64,000 nucleotides of DNA from Nicotiana tabacum (GCF_000715075.1 NC_134080.1:37490758-37554757), one strand, 5' to 3'. Counted from the first letter of the stretch, positions 10,858 to 22,975 are shown. Notes: a model not told the origin generated them from the sequence alone. A program made the numbers and translations.

Positions 10858-13706
10858 TGTCACGACCCTAAACCACCCCGGTCGTGATGACGCCTATCAC
10901 AGTACCAGGCTAGCTGATTCGACATTTACAACAAAAATAGGTCTTTTCTTAATTCATTTACTAATCAGATACTATCACAAATCTTTTGTTTAAACATTTC
11001 AAAACAAGCGGAAACAATATGCAAAACATCAACCACTGCCCGATCCCGGCGTCACTAGTCATGAGCCACTAAAATAAAACCTGATACTGTCTACTCAATA
11101 CAAGATGAGTCTGATAAAGACAAATACTAATAGATAGGAAGGAGGAGGGCAAGGTTGCGGATGCCGTACAGCTAACTTGCTAACTCTGGAAATGCTCTGA
11201 AGGAAGGAACAACTCTCACTCGGATGCCCTGGCACCTGGACCTGCACACAAGGTGCATGGAATAACGTGAGTATGCCAACTCAGTAAGTAACAATTATCA
11301 ATAAAGGTTGAGTACAGTGACGAGCATTTAAAATCATATACATCTCATAACGTAAAATTCTTGGTGGAAATAACAAAGTCAATTTAGTAATTAAATTCCG
11401 AATATCTTGTAAAAACTCCAGTTTTGATGAAAGTTGTTTAAAACATTTGTTCAACATTTTCAATAGCGGCTCAGAATAAAAGGAGAGTGAAACAGAAATT
11501 TCATAACACAAGCCCCTCGGGCAAAGTATCACTCATATATATAGCCCCTCGGGCAAGCCTCTCAGTCACTCGTAACTCAGTTCTCATCAATCAGCACTCA
11601 CACTCAGCACTCCCGCTCAATAGATATCTCATAATAACCACTACGGCGTGCAGCCCGATCCATAAATATATAGTCGACTGCGCTCACTGGGGTGTGCCAA
11701 CTCTAGAGGGGCTCCTACAGCCCAAGCGCTATATCGTTTCGGCATGCAGCCCGATCTATCTACATATATATATATATATAGCTGCAACGTGCAGTCTGAT
11801 CCATAAATATATAATCCTCACCATCAGGCGCTCGACCTCTCTCAATCATCAACCTCACAGCCATCTAGTCATTTCAGTAAAAAAAAATCAAGGAACTCAG
11901 CCCAAACAGTTTTCATATATTTGAAGGTAGAGTAATGAAATTGAATCAAACAATAAACAGGTAAAAATCATGACTAAGGATATGCTTTCGAATTAAAACA
12001 GTGTGAGGATAGTAGTAAAATAGCCTTGAGGATCCAAACAGTACGGCACAAGTCCCCAAACATGGCATTCATCACAAGTTAACAGAATATTTTTTAAACA
12101 CATAGATTTCATATAGAATTTATCAAAATATGCAACTCTATAGTTGTCACGGGATGGACCAAGTCACAATCCCTACTGGTACACGCCCGTCACCTAACAT
12201 GTGTGTCACCTCATTTATCAGAATTAGTACGAAATTCTGGGGTTTCATACCCTCAGATCTAGATTTACAATCATTACTTACCTCAAACCGGGCAAAAATC
12301 TACTTCGCGATGCTCTTGCCTCTCGCTTCGGCCTCCAAATGCTCTGAATCTAACCAAAATCCGAATCATATCATCAATACATGCCAAAGGGACAGAACTC
12401 ACACGAAAATTATCAAATTAGACCCAAAATCCTGAATTTGCTCAAACCCATCCCCCGATCCCACGTCTTTGAATCCAACAAAAATCGTAAAACTAGAAAC
12501 TCCTTTCACTCCCGGGTCTATACATACTAAAATTATCAAAATCGGACCTCAAATGGCCCCCTCAAATCCCCAATTTAAACTCTCCAATTTCAAGCCCTAA
12601 TCTCTCAATTTCTTCTCTAATTTTTCCACTAATATCATGATTAAACAATGGAATAATCGCCATAAACACAATATACAAGGTCCAAGTAGCTTACCTCAAT
12701 GAAAAAACACTTAATTCCCTTTTGAAATCACAGCCCCCAAGCTCCAACTCATCCAAAAATGGTGAAGAAATGATTGAAATTTGCGAAAAGGGCTTTTTAT
12801 ACTTTCTGCCCAGCTATTTCCGCATCTGCGGATAATATCTCGCACCTGCAGACCGCTTCTGCATCCAAAAATCCGCACCTGCGAAAGTCACTTAAGTCCT
12901 CAGACGTCGCACCTGCGCCCCAGGTCTCGCACCTGCGGTCCATCCCTCTGCTCCTGCGACCAATGCCGCTTCTGCGGCTCGCACCTGCGATCCCTAATCC
13001 GCATGTGCGGTTATGACAAAAAACAGCAGCTTCAACTGCAACTCCAATTTTTCCAACTCTCCGATAACCCATCGAAATCATCCTGAGGCCCTCGATACCT
13101 CAACCAAACCTACCAACAAGTCATATACCACTATTCAAACTTATTCAAACCTTCGAAACACTCAAAACAACATCAAAATACCAAATCACCCTCGGATTCA
13201 AGCCTAAGGATTTCCAAACTTCTGAATTCTGCAAACGATACAAAAACCTATCAAACCTTATCCGAATAATCTGAAATTTTGCACACACGTCACAAATGAC
13301 ACAACAGACCTACTTTAATTTCCAGAATTCCATTCTGACCTCGATATCAAGATTTCCTCTGCCGACCGAAAAATGCCAAATTTTCAATTTCACCAATTCA
13401 AGCCTAAATCTACTACGGATCTCTAAAATACATTCTGAACACGCTTCTAAGTCCAAAACTACCTAACAAAGCTATCCAAACCATCAGAATTCACATCCGA
13501 GACCTTCTACTTATAAGTCAATATTCGATTGACTTTTCCAACTTAAGTTTCTACATAAGAGACTAAGTGTCTCATTTCATTCCATGACTACTCCAAACAC
13601 ATAACAACCAACACGATATGATGAAATATAGCTGAACAACACATAAAGAAGTAGAAATTGAGTGAACGGGACTATAACTCATGAAACGACCGATCGGGTC
13701 GTTACA
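10858..13706 (-). repeat. Complete 2.85-kb gypsy LTR (5' LTR of the minus-strand element)
   Basis: Plus-strand start TGTCACGACCCT and end GGGTCGTTACA form a near-perfect terminal inverted repeat with TG/CA ends. The primer-binding site adjoins the left end. It holds no gene; the interior has AT-rich tracts and a palindrome array at 12820-13016. Confidence 0.88.
12820..13016. repeat. Array of CGCACCTGCG-like palindromes in the gypsy LTR
   Basis: About ten imperfect palindromes in under 200 bp, such as CCGCATCTGCGG (about 12820), CTCGCACCTGCAG, TCTCGCACCTGCGG, CGCTTCTGCGG and CCGCATGTGCGG (about 13001-13012). The outer CGCA/TGCG arms recur while the central bases vary. Layout and copy number match the array at 400-640. 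Confidence 0.85.
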
Positions 13707-14640
13707 CCAAACTATTCATGGATCATATATTCAAGTTGCATGGCATGCCAGAAGATATTGTTAGTGACAGGGGCCCAGTCTTCACTAGCAAGCTATGGAA
13801 GGAACTTTTTGCAATGCAAGGGGTGACCTTAAACACATCTACTGCCTACCATCCTCAATCTGATGGCTAGATTGAGGTCACTAATAGGTGTCTTAAGACA
13901 TATTTAAGGTGTTATTGTTCTGATCCTCCTAGAGATTGGGTTCAGTACTTAGTTCTTGCAAAATGGTGGTACAACACCACCTTCCACACCTCTATTCAAA
14001 CAACTACATATGAAGCTTTGTATGGGCAACCTCTGCCATTGCATTTACCATATATGCAAGGTGAATCAGAGATAGTAGAGGTGGACAGGAGTATGACTAC
14101 TAGGGAATTGAAATTGCAACTACTTAAGTTCCACTTGAATGGGTCACAACAGAGAATGGTAGATCAAGCAAACAAGAGCAGAATTGATAGACAATTCCAG
14201 GTAGGGGACTGAGTTTACTTGAAGATATAACCATATAGGCAACTATCTCTATCAAGCAAGCTTGTCAACAAACTCTCCCCCAAATACTATGGGCCCTATC
14301 AAATTCTCCAAAGGATTGGTAATATTGCTTACAAGTTAGCTTTGCCACACCAATTACCTATACATCCTACCTTCCATGTTTCCCTCCTTAAACCCTGCTA
14401 CGAAGCTCCAATCTCCGTAAATCATCCTCCAGTTCTAGACTTGTCCAGCCCTTACTGTCCATATCCAGCAAAGATCTTAGACCGTAGGATGATACAAAAG
14501 GGTAACAAAGCAGTTGTCCGTTTTTAATTCAATGAGAGCATTTACTAGCAGACCAGGCAATATGGGAAGATTCCAACGCATTGAAAGTTAGATTTCCAGC
14601 TTTCATTCCTTGAGGTCAAGGAATTTTTTCGGGGAGGGGG
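13707..14640 (+). pseudogene. Chromovirus-type gypsy integrase and chromodomain fragment
   Basis: Reading + from 13707 gives the integrase core starting just before its second catalytic Asp ([17 protein letters not shown]), then HPQSDG, a TAG stop at the usual Gln, and the region of the catalytic Glu (IEVTNRCLKTYL). 14018-14212 and 14260-14400 carry the C-terminal domain with the GPY-type module ([17 protein letters not shown]) and [11 protein letters not shown]. The tail near 14510-14610 (EHLLADQAIWEDSNALK) matches a chromodomain-like ending. Stops at 14211 and 14230 and the missing upstream half show it is dead. It was interrupted at 13706/13707 by the neighbouring LTR. Confidence 0.85.
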
Positions 14641-14652
14641 AAGGGGAAGTAG

Positions 14653-15175
14653 TGATATGGCCTGAGTTGTGCATAGCTGCGGGAAGTAGTACGTTAGGCT
14701 TTATTAGTGGTTAAATTTGTTATAGAGTTAAGGAGTTTGATAGTTTGGTCCTTTATCCATTTACACTTAAGCCCATTAGTTTTATAACTTTACTTTGTTG
14801 TCATCTTCCCAGTAATATGTATGAGATTGAACTCATTATTATTATATAGAAGTGGGAGTTGGGGTGTACGAACAGGGGCACTTTTGTAAATATGAATTTA
14901 ATAGGGGTAAATTGATAATTCTGTCATCATTCCTTTTTCCTCAAAACACGTGTACTATACTTGTGTAAAAGTAATTTACCGTGTAAGCATAAGATTGAAG
15001 CCTTGTTCTCTTTATCCCTATTCAATTCTCTTCATCCCTGTTCAATTCTCCTCCATCAATGTTCTCTATTCTACTGATTTCTCGGTGAAGCTGCCTGATT
15101 TTCTTGTGGCTATTCAAGAAATTGTTGTATCTTTGGCTCTTCTGACTGATTTTGCAAATGCATGTGAATAAGATG
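14653..15175 (+). repeat. 3' LTR of the chromovirus fragment (right end uncertain)
   Basis: A polypurine tract (GGGGAGGGGGAAGGGGAAGTAG, about 14631-14652) is followed by TGATATGGCCTGAG, a plausible LTR start. A TATATAGAAG box near 14845 could be its promoter. I could not identify a clear CA end, so the right boundary is an estimate. Confidence 0.55.
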
Positions 15176-15921
15176 AGGAAAGAGATAAACAACTATTTTT
15201 CTCTTTATCTTACCCATCTTCACAGTAATGTGGGCGGCTCCTATTAAGAGGTAATGGATGAATTTCTTACTTTTTAAGAAAACTATTTAGACCCTTTGTT
15301 GGGTTATTTCAAATTTTTATATTGAGTGTCGTGGTTTTCATTAATTTGTATTTCAATGCTTATAGTAGTTTATGTAAAAAGAAGTGGATGGTGTACCTAG
15401 GGATTTCAGACACATTGGTATTTCTTTGATAAGGAAGTGGTGCTCGGATGATAACCTTACAAAAATGCTTCTTTTAATTTTCTTTTGGCTGAAATTAGGT
15501 GTCAGTTTGGTTTCTACATTCGCCATGTTCTATTCGTATCTTCTTCTCGCGTGCTTAATATTTTTTGGCTAATTTGCTACCCCTTTCTATACATGTATGT
15601 TCTGGTTTGTCACTGATTTGCATAGATCTAATATTCTATGGATATTATCTGTTTAGTTCCTTCTCCCTTTCTTCTACTGTTCTTCTAACTTTATATTTAC
15701 TTTGTTCACATTTTTCCTTGTATTTTGGTATAAAGCTTTCTTTAAATTACTTGGGGATTTACATGGTTAATGTTTGGACATGATCTACACTGATACTCAG
15801 TCCGAATAAGTCCTTCAAATTTTTTTAGAAGAACAAAAAAGATGACTGTAAGATAAACTGGGTAAAATATCTGTATAAAACTAAAAAGAGGTATATTTTT
15901 TGCTTGGTTATAGCACATGCA
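15176..15921. other. AT-rich stretch without recognised gene
   Basis: Several short T-rich frames without conserved residues. Because it sits directly upstream of a RanGAP-like exon fragment it may be decayed intron or flank of that gene, but nothing in it proves this. Confidence 0.4.
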
Positions 15922-15957
15922 GCGTGCGAACTGTGTGTCCTTCATTTTTGCAATAAC
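15922..15957 (+). pseudogene. RanGAP-like coding fragment, left part
   Basis: Reads ELCVLHFCNN just before the copia insertion. Plant RanGAP has LKVLHFFNNM at the corresponding leucine-rich-repeat position. ATGCAG immediately before could be a splice acceptor. The frame continues into 22754 when the copia element and one copy of the 5-bp duplication are ignored. Confidence 0.65.
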
Positions 15958-17041
15958 TGTTGTTCCTCCTGTATTTGTAAAATAATGATTATTGAAATTA
16001 AAACGTTAGCTTATTAACGTAAATATAAATGATATAAATGAAACACAAATTAATTCGAGCCCACTTCAGTGTTTCCTTAAGGAATTTAATCCCCTCCTAG
16101 TACCTAAGGTTATGAATTATTTCCTCCCAGGATAGAACGAATTACACACTGGTGTAGCGGTACTTCAAACCCCAATGCTTCAGCGAACACAAAGTTCGGC
16201 AGCAAATCACACTTACTGTTGCTTTCTTAGTAGTTTAAAACAATGCAGAACAAGGGAGGAGAAGTCAGAAATTCGTATGGAAAATCTGAGAATAAGGATT
16301 GCAAAGTATAGCTAACGTTGAGTTTTCGGTGAAGAGAAGATCAATTGCTCTCAAGTTTTCAGTGTGTCTTCAACAGGCTGCTTGCACCCTCTATTTATAG
16401 TGCAATTAGCTGCTAAAAATGGACCCGCTGCCACTCATGAAGTGGAGCACTTGGCCATGGTGGACAGAGCACCAGGCTGTTTACTAATGGAGCAATCAAT
16501 ATGGCAATGGTGGCTGGAGCACTACTCATGGTGGAATGAGCACTTGCTCATTAATATTCACGGATTGGAAAACATCCGTTACAAACACGGATAATATTAC
16601 GTTAATATTCACTATTAACAAATAAACTTGGTCCAAAAAATTAATCAATCAATCATTTGACCGAATCCGAATCCGAATCCGAATCCGAATCCGAATCCGA
16701 ATCCGAATCCGAATCCGAATCCGAATCCGAATCCGAATTCCGAATTCCGAATCCGAATCCGAATCCGAATCCGAATCCGAAGCCGAAGCCGAAGCCGAAG
16801 CCGAAGCCGAGCCGAGCGAGCGAGCGACGACGGCGCGAGGCTTGCCTTCTTCCTAACTCTTTAAGAGCTACATGAAGTGCATTTGTATATAAACCCACCA
16901 AACTCCTTTTCCTCTACCAATGAGGGACAATGTCTCATTAAAAAGAGAGGGAAACTTAAAATTTTACTCAAAATTTTTATTTCCCTCAATTCCCATTCAT
17001 CCTTTTTTTAATACCTTTCCATATTAAGAAGAAACTCAACA
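15958..17041 (-). repeat. Left (3') LTR of the copia element
   Basis: 1084 bp, nearly identical to the right LTR except for small indels and the long CCGAAT expansion at 16661-16815. Confidence 0.92.
16661..16815. repeat. CCGAAT/CCGAAG hexanucleotide expansion in the left LTR
   Basis: About 13 CCGAAT units, two 7-bp CCGAATT variants, about five more CCGAAT and about five CCGAAG units in series. The matching place in the right LTR (22501-22535) has only one CCGAAT and a few CCGAAG-like units. The Ser-Asp or Phe-Gly repeat reading frames here come from the repeat, not a gene. Confidence 0.92.
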
Positions 17042-17597
17042 ATCCCCCACATGAATGGGGGAATGGCTATATCACGGAAGTATGCATGAATACTTGTGTG
17101 ATTTGCAAGCAAGGATTAATTGCATCTGGATAAGTAGGTTTCCTTTTGAACTTTCCGTAGTGAACTTATGTCGGATATACTCGGTCAATCGGTAGATTTG
17201 ATATCTTTGAACCGTCGAACTTTAGTGTATACCTAGACAACCATAAGTCACACAATCAACCCTTAACCGTCTTTGGTTCTCATTGTTGTGTTCGTTTCAG
17301 CCATGAACACCGCCTGGTTTCATAAGTGCGTAGAGAATTGGCCTTGCAAAATTCTCCTTGAAGCGGCTAACACTTCACACTTACATAGGTGATTTCTAAA
17401 CGTGTCATCCCGTAGATACACTATTTGATATACCCCGTATCAAATTTAGAAATCATTAAAAAGCCTTCATGCTTTATCCTTGGTACTGAACATTGTCTCA
17501 TCACGAGAATGGACCAAAATTTTTGTTGACAATGTTGAACCGTCATTAATGACTTTGTTTGATCTCCTTGAACCTAGATCTTGGGATCTCCAGTCTT

Positions 17598-20500
17598 CTA
17601 GGTAGAGTTATCGCCACAATGACTTGTTCTCGGCCATAGTCTCATTCCCCTCGATGATTTCTCAACTACCTCTCTAGTTAGGCCTTTTGTAAGTGGATCC
17701 GACACATTATCACTTGACTTTACATAGTCAATCGTGATAATTCCTCTAGAGAGAAGTTGCCTAACGGTTTTATGTCTTCGTCGTATATGACGAGATTTAC
17801 CGTTATACATAACGCTCCCAGCCCTTCTAATTGCCGTTTGGCTATCACAGTGTATGCATATTGGTGCCAACGGTTTGGGCCAAAATGGATTGTCTTCCAA
17901 GAAATTCCGGAGCCATTCAGCTTTTTCACCGGCTTTATCTAAGGCTATGAACTCAGCCTCCATTGTAGAGCGGGCAATACAAGTTTGTTTGGAGGACTTC
18001 CAAGATACCGCTCCTCCACCAATAGTGAATACATATCCACTTGTGGACTTCGAATCAGTTGAACCGGTGATCCAATTTGCATCACAATATCCTTCAATCA
18101 CCGCAGGATATTTACTGTAGTGCAAATCAAAGTTTTGGGTATGTTCTAAGTATCCCAAAACTCGTTTCATTGTCATCCAATGAGATTGACCTGGATTGCT
18201 CGTGTATCGACTTAGTTTACTTATAGCACAAGCTATATCTGGTCGTGTACAATTCATGATGTACATTAAGCATCCCAACACACGAGCATAATCCAATTGT
18301 GATATGCTTTGGCCTTTATTCTTTGCTAGTGCAAGATTTACGTCAATTGGAGTCTTTGCAACTTTAAAGCCCAAGTGCTTGAATTTTTCAAGTACTGTCT
18401 TAATATAATGAGATTGTGACAATGCCAGACCTTGAGGAGTCTTTTGGATCTTAATCCCCAGAATTAAATCCGCAATTCCCAAGTCCTTCATATCAAACTT
18501 GCTAGTTAGCATACGCTTAGTAGCATTTATGTTGGCAATGCTATTACTCATTATCAGCATATCATCCACATATAGGCAAACAATGACTATGTGATTTGGA
18601 ACATTTTTAATGTACACACATTTATCACATTCATTTATCTTAAAACCATTTGACAACATTGTTTGGTCAAATTTCGCATGTCGTTGTTTGGGTGATTGTT
18701 TTAGTCCGTAGAGGGACTTAACAAGTCTACATACCTTCTTTTTACCTGGAACCACAAACCCCACAAATCCTTCAGGTTGTTCCATGTAAATTTCTTCCTC
18801 CAACTCTCCATTTAAGAAGGCCGTTTTAACATCCATTTGATGAATTTCAAGACCATACACTGCAGCTAATGCTACTAACATCCGTATGGACGTAATCCTT
18901 GTAACTGGGGAGTATGTATCAAAGTAGTCAAGACCTTCTCGTTGTCTATACCCTTTGACAACAAGTCTTGCCTTAAATTTATCAATAGTGCCATCATCTT
19001 TCATTTTTCTCTTAAAAATCCATTTAGAACCCAAAGGTTTATTTCCAGGAGGAAGATCAACCAATTCTCATGTATGGTTGTTCAAAATGGATTCTATTTC
19101 ACTATTGACTGCCTCTTTCCAGAACAATGATTCCGAAGAAGACATAGCTTCTTTAAATGTTCGAGGCTCATTTTCCAATAAGAAAGTCACAAAATTTGGT
19201 CCAAACGAAGTAGATGTTCTTTGACGTTTAGTGCGTCTTGGATCTCCCTGATTAAATGTACTTTCTTTTGTTTCTTCCCGAGGTCGTTTAGATCCTTCAC
19301 CAATCGACTCGCATTCCTTTTTATACGGATATATATATTCAAAGAACTCAGCATTATCTGATTCTATAACCGTATTGTTATGAATGTCGGGATTTTCTGA
19401 TTTATTAACCAGAAATCGATATGCTTTACTATTGGTCGCATATCCAATGAAAACGCAATCAACTGTTTTCGGTCCTATTTTTACCCTTTTGGGTTTAGGA
19501 ACTTGCACTTTTGCTAAACACCCCCACACTTTAAAATAATTTAAGTTGGGCTTCCTTCGTTTCCATTTTTCATATGGAATGGATTGTGTTTTGCTATGGG
19601 GTACTCGATTTAGTATTCGGTTAGCCGTAAGAACGGCTTCCCCCCACAAGTTCTGTGGCAAACCAGAACTTATCAACAATGCGTTCATCATCTCCTTTAA
19701 TGAACGATTCTTTCTTTCCGCAATCCCATTGGATTGGGGCGTGTAAGGGGCTGTTGTTTGATGAATAATTCCATATTCTAAACATATTTGTTCAAAAGGA
19801 GATTCATATTCACCACCCCTATCACTTCTTATCATTTTGATTTTCTTGTTAAGTTGCGTTTCAACTTCATTTTTGTATTGCTTGAATGCGTCTATTGCTT
19901 CATCTTTACTATTAAGTACGTAAACATAGCAATATCGAGTACTATCGTCAATAAAAGTTATGAAATACTTCTTTCCACCGCGAGATGGTATTGATTTCAT
20001 GTCACAAATATCTGTGTGAATTAAGTCTAAAGGATTTGAATTCCTTTCAACCGACTTATAAGGATGTTTAACATACTTAGATTCCACACATATTTGACAT
20101 TTTGATTTTTCGCATTCAAACTTAGGCAATACTTCCAAGTTAATCATTTTTCGCAAGGTTTTATAATTACATGACCCAAACGTACATGCCATAAATCATT
20201 TGACTCAAGTAAGTAAGAAGAAGCTGAAGTTTTATTATTAGTTTCAACAACTATTACATTCAGCTTGAAAAGGCCCTCAGTGAGGTAACCCTTTCCTACA
20301 AACATTTCATTCTTACTAATCACTACCTTGTCAGATACAAAAACGCACTTGAAACCGTGCTTTACAAGAAGTCCAGTAGAGACTAAGTTCTTCTTAATCT
20401 CGGGAACATGAAGGACGTTGTTCAAAGTCATGACCTTGCCAGAAGTCATCTTGAGAAATATCTTACCGTATCCTTCAATTTTTGCTGTAGCAGCATTTCC

Positions 20501-21568
20501 CATAGAGAGCGTCTCTTCGGGTCCAGCAGAAGCATATGTAGAAAATGCTTCCCTCACAGAACAAACATGGCGAGTGGCTCCAGAATCAATCCACCACTCA
20601 TTTGGGTTTCCTACCAGGTTGCATTCAGAAAGCATGGCGCACAAGTCATCAACATCATCATGTTTTTCTACCATGTTTGCTTGACCCCTTTGCTTGTCTT
20701 TCCTCCGAGCACGACACTCCGTAGATTTGTGTCCGGTTTTCCCACAGTTGTAGCAGTTTCAACTGAACCGCTTCTTGCTTGGGTTGTATTTCGGACCAGA
20801 AGCCTTCTTTCTCTTTTTGTTATCTTCAACAATATTTGCTCCCATTATTGTTGAATTTCCACGGCCTCTCCTTTCAGCAGCTTTATTGTCCTCTTCGATT
20901 CTCAATCGAACAATGAGATCTTCAAGGGACATCTCCTTTCGTTTATGTTTCAAATAATTTTTGAAGTTCTTCCACAATGGAGGCAACTTCTCAATTATTG
21001 CTGCTACTTGGAATGCTTCATTGATGACAAGACCTTCAATGAAAATTCCGTTAGTAAAATTACTAAAATTTTTACTTTCAACATCAGTATTCATTTGAAA
21101 TATACCTTCAGTAAGTAGATCATGAATAATCACTTGCAATTCCTGGACTTGGGTAATAACAGACTTGCTATCTACCATTTTGTAATTCAAAAATTTTGCA
21201 GCGACGAATTTCTTCATCCCGGCATCTTCAGTTTTGTATTTCTTTTCAAGCGCATTCCACAATTCTTTTGACGTCTCCACGCCACTGTATACATTATACA
21301 GATTATCCTCCAGTTCGCTAAGAATATAATTCCTGCACAAGAAGTCAGAATGCTTCCACGCCTCAATCACGAGAAAGCTTTCATTCTCTGGAGTTTCATC
21401 TGGAAGATCAGGAACATCTTCCTTGATGAACTTCTGTAGACATAACGTAGTCAAGTAGAAGAACATCTTCTGCTGTCAGCGCTTGAAATCCATCCTAGAA
21501 AATTTTCCGGGTTTCTCTGCCGATGCCAACGTCGGAGTTCGACTTGTCGATGCGTTGGCAGTCATCAT
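17598..21568 (-). pseudogene. Copia gag-pol polyprotein with few lesions
   Basis: Gag begins at 21568 or 21565 (MTANASTSRTPTLAS) and continues to about 20762. A CCHC knuckle (CYNCGKTGHKSTEC) lies near 20715-20757. The protease has WWIDSGATRHVC (about 20590). Pre-integrase WHVRLGH is followed by integrase (20192-19068) with FIDDSTRYCYVYV, IRSDRGGEYESPF and TPQSNGIAERKN, the three acidic sites. Reverse transcriptase has CLYVDDMLI (about 18550) and RNase H follows ([17 protein letters not shown]). Lesions: TGA at 21473-21475 and at 19065-19067, both at conserved Trp positions; TGA at 20759-20761; and a frameshift near 20150-20190. Not functional as it stands. Confidence 0.92.
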
Positions 21569-21797
21569 CGGAACAACTTGATTTCCGTCATTCGCCTTCT
21601 TTTTTTTCTGAAAAAAAAATGACACAAACAAACGTTTAAAACTGGAGTGAAAAATCACGTAGATTTTAATCTCCAACAAAATGCCACGAAGGATTTACTC
21701 TCCAAATGGGAGTACACAAAACCACAAAGGTTTTAAGTTTCCAGAATAATAAGAATAACACAAATACAGAAATTAAAATTATTAAATTCCTTAAGCT

Positions 21798-22753
21798 TGT
21801 TGTTCCTCCTGTATTTGTAAAATAATGATTATGGAAATTAAAACGTTAGCTTATTAACGTAAATATAAATGAAACACAAATTAATTCGAGCCCACTGAAT
21901 TCACAGTGTTTCCTTAAGGAATTTAATTCCCTCCTAGTACCCAAGGTTATGGATTATTTCCTCCCAGGATAGAACGAATTACACACTGATGTAGCGGTAC
22001 TTCAAACCCCAATGTTTCAGCGAACACAAAGTTCGGCAGCAAATCACACTTACTGTTGCTTTCTTAGTAGTTTAAAACAATGCAGAACAAGGGAGGAGAA
22101 GTCAGAAATTCGTATGGAAAATCTGAGAATAAGGATTGCAAAGTATAGCTAACGTTGAGTTTTCGGTGAAGAGAAGATCAATTGCTCAAAGTTTTCAGTG
22201 TGTCTTCAACAGGCTGCTTGCACCCTCTATTTATAGTGCAATTAGCTGCTAAAAATGGACCCGCTGCCACTCATGAAGTGGAGCACTTGGTCATGGTGGA
22301 CAGAGCACCAAGCTGTTTACTAATGGAGCAATCAATATGGCAATGGTGGCTGGAGCACTACTCATGGTGGAATGAGCACTTGCTCATTAATATTCACGGA
22401 TTGGAAAACATCCGTTACAAACACGGATAATATTACGTTAATATTCACTATTAACAAATAAATTTGGTCCAAAAAATTAATCAATCAATCGATCATTTGA
22501 CCGAATCCGAAGCCGAAGCCGAAGCTGAAGCCGACCGAGCGAGCGACGACGGCGCGAGGCTTGCCTTCTTCCTAACTCTTTAAGAGCTACATGAAGTGCA
22601 TTTGTATATAAACCCACCAAACTCCTTTTCCTCTACCAATGAGGGACAATCTCATTAAAAAGAGAGGGAAACTTAAAATTTTACTCAAAATTTCCCTCCA
22701 TTTCCCATTCATCCTCTTTTTAATACCTTTCCATATTAAAAAGAAACTCAACA
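21798..22753 (-). repeat. Right (5') LTR of the copia element
   Basis: 956 bp, TGTTG...CAACA, in the same orientation as the left LTR. It is shorter mainly because it lacks the CCGAAT expansion. Confidence 0.92.
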
Positions 22754-22975
22754 ATAACATGAGAGGAGATAAGGGTGTTGTTGCTATTTCTGAACTTGTG
22801 AAGCACTCGCCAATGTTGGAGGATTTAAGGTGTTCATCTATAATGATTGGAAGGTGTATACTCTTTTTCACAAGGAGTTGGAGTATGCACCAGCTTAATG
22901 AACTTTGATTGGCATGATAAGATGTTCACTGATGAAGCTGGAATTGTGTTGAGATAAGTCATATCAAGTTTGAAG
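22754..22975 (+). pseudogene. RanGAP-like coding fragment, right part
   Basis: RanGAP stimulates GTP hydrolysis by Ran at the plant nuclear envelope; its catalytic part is a leucine-rich-repeat domain. Here NNMRGDKG, then AISELVKHSPMLEDLRCSS, then after a 1-base frameshift DWHDKMFTDEAGIVL, line up with family blocks that read SGDEGA, AELVKRSPLLEDFRCSS and DLRDNMFGVEAGVAL. A stop follows near 22955. No WPP domain and no further repeats are visible, so this is a small disrupted fragment and not a working gene. The match is from memory of the family. Confidence 0.72.

Larger units (their letters stand above)
5975..13706 (-). mobile_element. Tekay/Del-like Ty3/gypsy element, 3' LTR missing
   Basis: On the minus strand the order is LTR (13706-10858), primer-binding site, gag, protease, reverse transcriptase, RNase H, integrase. 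The element ends abruptly near 5975 inside the C-terminal part of integrase, so the chromodomain-like tail, polypurine tract and 3' LTR are gone. The left neighbour is a truncated copia element in opposite orientation. The right end of the LTR meets chromovirus integrase sequence at 13707, so this element apparently inserted into that older one. Confidence 0.88.
15958..22753 (-). mobile_element. Complete copia LTR retrotransposon inserted in RanGAP-like sequence
   Basis: Two LTRs with TGTTG/CAACA ends (15958-17041 and 21798-22753) flank an internal region with gag-pol on the minus strand. The 5-bp target duplication ATAAC is present at 15953-15957 and 22754-22758, so both ends of the insertion are preserved. 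A purine-rich ATGTGGGGGATT next to the left LTR on the minus strand is the likely polypurine tract. Next to the right LTR I do not see the usual initiator-tRNA site; the sequence there is AGCTTAAGGAATTTAAT on the minus strand. Confidence 0.93.

Noticed and set aside
400..13016. CRISPR array
   Set aside because: The palindromes are short and imperfect, spacing is irregular, there are no unique spacers or cas genes, and this is plant nuclear DNA.
12774..13086. Cysteine- and arginine-rich small proteins on both strands
   Set aside because: They are produced by the palindrome array in the gypsy LTR, and the frames on opposite strands mirror each other.
16653..16901. Reading frames with long Ser-Asp, Phe-Gly or Pro-Lys repeats
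   Set aside because: They are translations of the CCGAAT hexanucleotide tract inside an LTR; no independent sign of a gene.
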